A stretch of DNA of 64,000 nt from Ilyomonas sp965199845 (GTDB taxonomy: Bacteria; Bacteroidota; Bacteroidia; Chitinophagales; Chitinophagaceae), in NCBI GenBank assembly GCA_965199845.1, contig CBDATZ010000054.1, positions 124,001 through 188,000 of the forward strand, given 5' to 3'. The notes under the pieces were generated by a model that had not been told where the DNA came from, did not search any database, and saw only the letters and a list, made by a program, of their open reading frames with translations. Position numbers and translations under genes: made by a program. This document shows positions 60,607-64,000 of this stretch, one piece after another. How positions within the stretch are numbered: the first letter of the stretch is position 1; every line of letters starts with the position of its first letter.

Positions 60607-61203
60607 TTAAAAGTCGTTTATTTTACAGCCGATTGCTTTGGTTCTTTTGGTTGTAATTCCTGCGTGATTCAAATTATTGCTGATGGCATCCTCTAAATAA
60701 TTTTCTGTTGGCTTTACTCTTTTTTTACCGAGTGTTACCAGCCAGTTATCTATGGCGCCTTTATAAATAAGATTGTAATTTTCGTTGAGTAAAACAGCTT
60801 CCGGCGTTGCGGCTGCCTGTACGTATTTTGAAAACTGTATGGTGCTGTCTATCAATAAAGGAAACGAAATTTTGTAAGCCAATTTAAAATCTTCTACCTC
60901 TTTTGCCGTAACTGTTTTGCCAGGGAAAATTCCGTAAAATATAATTTGTTTATTGTATTGATGATAGAGTGAATTGAGCACAGTAGTATAGTTCTGGCAT
61001 AATGGACATTCGGTAGATAAAAACAATAACAATACAGGTTTATTATGCAAGCCGGTAATAATGTTTGCCGATGAATTTGTGTTTGTATTGTATAAAGAAA
61101 AAGTCTGCAGGGAAGTGGCTGTAAATACAGAGTCATTAACCTGCGAATAGCTTTTATGAAAAAGCAGGTTGGCAATAAGAAATAAAATAAAAAAACGACA
61201 CAT
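60607..61203 (-). CDS. Redoxin family (thioredoxin-like) exported protein
   Basis: A 198-residue thioredoxin-fold protein. I choose the ATG at 61203 because GAGGGA lies seven bases upstream and the protein then opens with a signal peptide (CRFFILFLIANLLFHKSYS); longer in-frame starts would run into susD. The active site is FLSTECPLCQNY (CxxC near residue 68), in the position of redoxin/AhpC-TSA proteins, followed by IIFYGIFPGKTVTAKEVEDF and the cis-Pro region TPEAVLLNENYNL. It probably reduces or matures the neighbouring cytochrome-type protein in the periplasm, as suggested by the three-base gap to that gene. Confidence 0.87.
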   Translation of the reverse strand: MCRFFILFLIANLLFHKSYSQVNDSVFTATSLQTFSLYNTNTNSSANIITGLHNKPVLLLFLSTECPLCQNYTTVLNSLYHQYNKQIIFYGIFPGKTVTAKEVEDFKLAYKISFPLLIDSTIQFSKYVQAAATPEAVLLNENYNLIYKGAIDNWLVTLGKKRVKPTENYLEDAISNNLNHAGITTKRTKAIGCKINDF

Positions 61204-61307
61204 CATCAGTTCCCTCTTTCGTGAAGGAAAATACAGGATTCCTGTAAGTTGAAAAAGAAAAATCCGAAGCTTTTGCATAGGTTTCGCATTTGCTGTATTG
61301 CCACAAA

Positions 61308-61339
61308 AAAATACAGGCTGTTGAAGCAGCCTGTATTTT
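61308..61339 (-). terminator. Intrinsic terminator after susD
   Basis: AAAATACAGGCTG and CAGCCTGTATTTT form a perfect 13-bp stem with a six-base loop, 13 bases past the susD stop. On the minus strand the end runs into TTTTTTTG, so it should terminate or attenuate transcription between susD and the redoxin gene. Confidence 0.92.
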
Positions 61340-61351
61340 ATAACTGAAATC

Positions 61352-63037
61352 TTATTGCGCATCCCACCAAACACGACCGAATAAATCGGTAGGTCCGCTG
61401 CCAAAACCAGGATCTTTTTGCATCTCGGTAATAGCGTTTTGTTTGTTTGTATAATTCGGATCGTTGGAAGTTGGTAAGGAAAGAGCCGCACGACGTGGTA
61501 TCGCCTTTACCGAACCATCAATTACAATATCTTCATTAGCAAGCGCAGTGCTGCTGTTGGGCATACCGGTGCGTTTATATACCGCCCACGCTTCGTTCGG
61601 CTGCTTATAAAAGTTGATATACGACTGTATTGCTATTTGCTCCAACGCCTTAGCCGGGTTAAACTTTACATCAGCTGAATTTAAATAAGCTATAATCTCA
61701 GCTGCGGTTGTAGGTGTATAATCTTCAACCTGAGCCTTTTTAGCAGCGGAATCGAAAAAACTAATTGAAGATGTAACGCCTTTGTTATACCATTCTTCCG
61801 CAGTTCCGCCTGTAGTAGCATAACCTTTAACAGCTAATTCTGCTCTCATAAAACAATAATCGGCAAAATTGATAACAGGCATTGTTACAATACCGGCACC
61901 TCCATTATAGTCAGGATTCCATAATCTTCTTTTTAAATAAGAAACAGTATCGAGAATGAGCGATCCGGTAACCTGTTTGGTAATAAACCAGCTTCTGTAT
62001 TTGGCTGTAGCACCTTGCGTAGAATCAGGACTAACCGGAGCACCTACATACCGATTTGATTGTTCTTTTGTTCCGGCTGCCAAACGATTACTATCTATTG
62101 CAAGATCGATATTGGCCTGTGTATAATTGTTCTTTTCATAATAAACACGTATCCGGGGATCAGCATTTTTAATCATGAAGTTAACAGTAGGTCTTGGCGC
62201 ACGAAAAGTTGTAATATCCCAGTTAGAGCCGGTTGTTGCAATACCAGAGGCAGGACTAGCAGTAAAAGCCCAGCTGTCGTCATTACTTTCCATTTGTGTT
62301 GCATCAGATAATACATCGGTAAAAATGGTTTTTGCCGTTGCTTCATCTCTTTTAGAAACACGCATTGCAATACGAAGACGCAACGCATTAGCCACTTTAA
62401 TCCACTTGGTTACATCGCCACCAAAATATAAGTCATTGGAACCAAGCGATACTTGTGCAGCCGATTGTGAAGCTGCAAGAGTTGTAGTGATTGTTTTTAA
62501 GCTTGAATCTAACTCGGCAAATAATTCCGGCTGTGTTTCATAAACCGGTGTTACTGTGCCACCATAACGACCCTGAAAAGCTTCTCTATACGGAATGCTG
62601 CCGTTAATGTCTGACACATAAAATGCATAGTAAATCTTCAGGATATCGGCTATGTTAGACACATACACATATTTTGCCTTTTCAGCATCCGGTTTTGAAT
62701 CTATTATGTAATGAAGATCGGCAATCTGAGCGCCTAATGTTGGATAAAATATTCCATAGCGGGAATTAAAGTTACCTACATCGGTAACTAATGTTTTACT
62801 GTTTCCTGTCTGATTTACATCCATCTGCATCCATGGCATAATACGCCTGTAATAATCGTAATATGCTTCAAAATCTTGTTGATGTATTTGTATAGTAGCA
62901 TTTAAAAATTCTTTTTCTGCATCTATGTTGGTAAGAATTTCCGGATTCGTATTTTCTTTTACAAAGTTCTCTTTTTTACAACTTGTGATGGCTGCAAAAA
63001 CAAAGAACAGATAAACAATTTTCTTATAATTAATCAT
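61352..63037 (-). CDS. SusD-like (SusD/RagB superfamily) lipoprotein
   Basis: A 561-residue outer-membrane lipoprotein with lipobox ITSC (Cys 20). It is of the SusD-like type 2 branch: NTNPEILTNIDAEKEFLNAT near the N terminus, YAFYVSDINGSIPYREAFQG near residue 135, YFGGDVTKWIKVANALRLRI near 205, and NFADYCFMRAELAVKGYAT near 385. It ends KDPGFGSGPTDLFGRVWWDA. It is 27 bases after the SusC gene and forms its lid. No glycan-specific partner is adjacent; the branch often handles peptides or unknown substrates. Confidence 0.93.
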   Translation of the reverse strand: MINYKKIVYLFFVFAAITSCKKENFVKENTNPEILTNIDAEKEFLNATIQIHQQDFEAYYDYYRRIMPWMQMDVNQTGNSKTLVTDVGNFNSRYGIFYPTLGAQIADLHYIIDSKPDAEKAKYVYVSNIADILKIYYAFYVSDINGSIPYREAFQGRYGGTVTPVYETQPELFAELDSSLKTITTTLAASQSAAQVSLGSNDLYFGGDVTKWIKVANALRLRIAMRVSKRDEATAKTIFTDVLSDATQMESNDDSWAFTASPASGIATTGSNWDITTFRAPRPTVNFMIKNADPRIRVYYEKNNYTQANIDLAIDSNRLAAGTKEQSNRYVGAPVSPDSTQGATAKYRSWFITKQVTGSLILDTVSYLKRRLWNPDYNGGAGIVTMPVINFADYCFMRAELAVKGYATTGGTAEEWYNKGVTSSISFFDSAAKKAQVEDYTPTTAAEIIAYLNSADVKFNPAKALEQIAIQSYINFYKQPNEAWAVYKRTGMPNSSTALANEDIVIDGSVKAIPRRAALSLPTSNDPNYTNKQNAITEMQKDPGFGSGPTDLFGRVWWDAQ

Positions 63038-63063
63038 TGTAATTTCTCTTTAAGCATTATAGT

Positions 63064-64000
63064 TTAGAAACCTGCATTAACAATAAAACCATACGTTCTT
63101 ATCAAAGGAAGTCCGCCATATTCTGCAAACGCACCCGGGCGGCTTGAAAACAGACTTTCCGGATTGATATGATCTTTAGCAGAATTGTACAAGTAAAGGA
63201 AATTTCTGGCAACAAGGCTTACCCGTAAACTCTGGAACTTTATTTTAGAAGTCAGTTTTTTGGGAATGTTATAACCTAATGACACTTCTCTTAATGATAC
63301 CCATGAATTTTCGAAAATTGAATATTCACGAATACCAGTTCCCCAGCTTGCGATACCTTCATAATACTGCCATGCAGCCATTGGTTTGGTTAAACCTTGG
63401 CTAACTGCATCAGCGTAACTCATATTGCTTACATCAACTCCACCAATCGCTGTTCCCGGTGCAAAGACACCTTGCGGTATCACACCATCGTTTCTTGACT
63501 TGCCATTGTCATCTGTCCAGGCTACACCACCATGTTCGGCATCACGACCATATAAAGTGCTTTCGAAGCTTCCATATTCAGAACCATATTGGTGTGTGGC
63601 AGATGCCATTAACCCACCCACTTTCGCATCAACCTGAACAAACAAACTGAGGTTTTTATAGCTTACTTCGTTGACGTTGCTTAACAGGAATTTTTCCATC
63701 ATTGTTCCCAGATCTTGAGAACCTTGTCCGTAGTCGCCGGAACGCCAGTAAGTGCCATCTTGTTTCAATAATTTCTGACCAAGTGTTTTAGAACCTTTTA
63801 CTAAGTCGTAAGCATACGCATAACTGGTTGTAATGGTGCCATATTCTTTACCTACTTCTGCAACAGAAGCCACATCAGCACCAAAAGCCAAATCAAGACT
63901 ATAAGAATTTACACCATCTTTTGCATCAATATCAATTACTTTATTTTTATTTCTTGTAAAGTTGACAGTTGTATTCCATTGTACATTCTTTGATCTGATT
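63064..64000 (-). CDS. SusC/RagA family TonB-dependent receptor, C-terminal part (partial)
   Basis: The last 311 residues of a SusC-like outer-membrane barrel; the gene continues beyond the window edge in the same frame (visible through RSKNVQWNTTVNFTRNKNKV). Typical end motifs are ENSWVSLREVSLGYNIPKKL, LRVSLVARNFLYLYNSAKDH and the C-terminal aromatic strand TYGFIVNAGF. It is the partner of the SusD-like gene that follows, and the probable first gene of the region running to the fucosidase. Confidence 0.94.
   Translation of the reverse strand, partial: IRSKNVQWNTTVNFTRNKNKVIDIDAKDGVNSYSLDLAFGADVASVAEVGKEYGTITTSYAYAYDLVKGSKTLGQKLLKQDGTYWRSGDYGQGSQDLGTMMEKFLLSNVNEVSYKNLSLFVQVDAKVGGLMASATHQYGSEYGSFESTLYGRDAEHGGVAWTDDNGKSRNDGVIPQGVFAPGTAIGGVDVSNMSYADAVSQGLTKPMAAWQYYEGIASWGTGIREYSIFENSWVSLREVSLGYNIPKKLTSKIKFQSLRVSLVARNFLYLYNSAKDHINPESLFSSRPGAFAEYGGLPLIRTYGFIVNAGF

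Overview
The window looks like chromosomal DNA from a Bacteroidota bacterium, probably a Chitinophagaceae-like genus. The reasons are two SusC/SusD pairs, Bacteroidota-style lipoproteins, a moderate-AT genome with A-rich translation starts, a Ku plus LigD end-joining operon, a MoxR/DUF58/BatA cluster with TldD/TldE, and FG-GAP/UnbV proteins. No rRNA or tRNA gene was recognised.

Layout. 1-4.3 kb: a small plus-strand operon (glycosyltransferase, flavodoxin-fold protein, fatty-acid-hydroxylase-like membrane enzyme), then a truncated lipoprotein and an M48 metalloprotease on the minus strand. 4.46-5.25 kb: a gene-free tract with eight GC-rich hairpins at about 95-bp spacing, each followed by a T tract on the minus strand. 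It looks like a tandem array of short transcription units. 5.5-10.6 kb: a minus-strand SusC/SusD pair. 10.8-34.4 kb: a plastic accessory region with decayed IS1182-type, IS30 and IS110 transposases, an intact IS110 element, isolated enzymes (FAD monooxygenase, SDR, AraC regulator, ABC permease, TPR lipoprotein), small cassettes of unknown genes, and nine copies of two related 110-125 bp palindromic repeat families (A and B). Most copies abut a gene fragment. 34.4-39.5 kb: a solitary conserved protein, a nuclease and Ku-LigD, the latter split by a frameshift in an A9 tract. 39.6-50.9 kb: moxR, DUF58, BatA-like, DUF4175-like, a large membrane protein, tldD and tldE on the minus strand, with a DUF4159 gene divergent. 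51-64 kb: a long minus-strand set comprising SusC (partial), SusD, redoxin, cytochrome c/monooxygenase-like protein, FG-GAP/UnbV protein, vanadium-haloperoxidase-like PAP2 protein and an alpha-L-fucosidase interrupted by an IS110 element.

Main points for a second look: the hairpin array near 5 kb; the A/B repeats, which sit at the broken ends of a lipoprotein, a permease, a histidine kinase, a GHKL ATPase and several transposases; the IS110 insertion in the fucosidase, whose empty site can be rebuilt in frame around a 3-bp core, with a candidate bridge-RNA region carrying short matches to both target flanks; the LigD frameshift; a 60-bp near-perfect palindrome inside a transposase remnant; and two small unknown cassettes, a putative His/Cys caspase-like protein with a membrane partner and a Cys/Trp-rich HExxH protein. 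All family assignments are by reading motifs; no database search was run.
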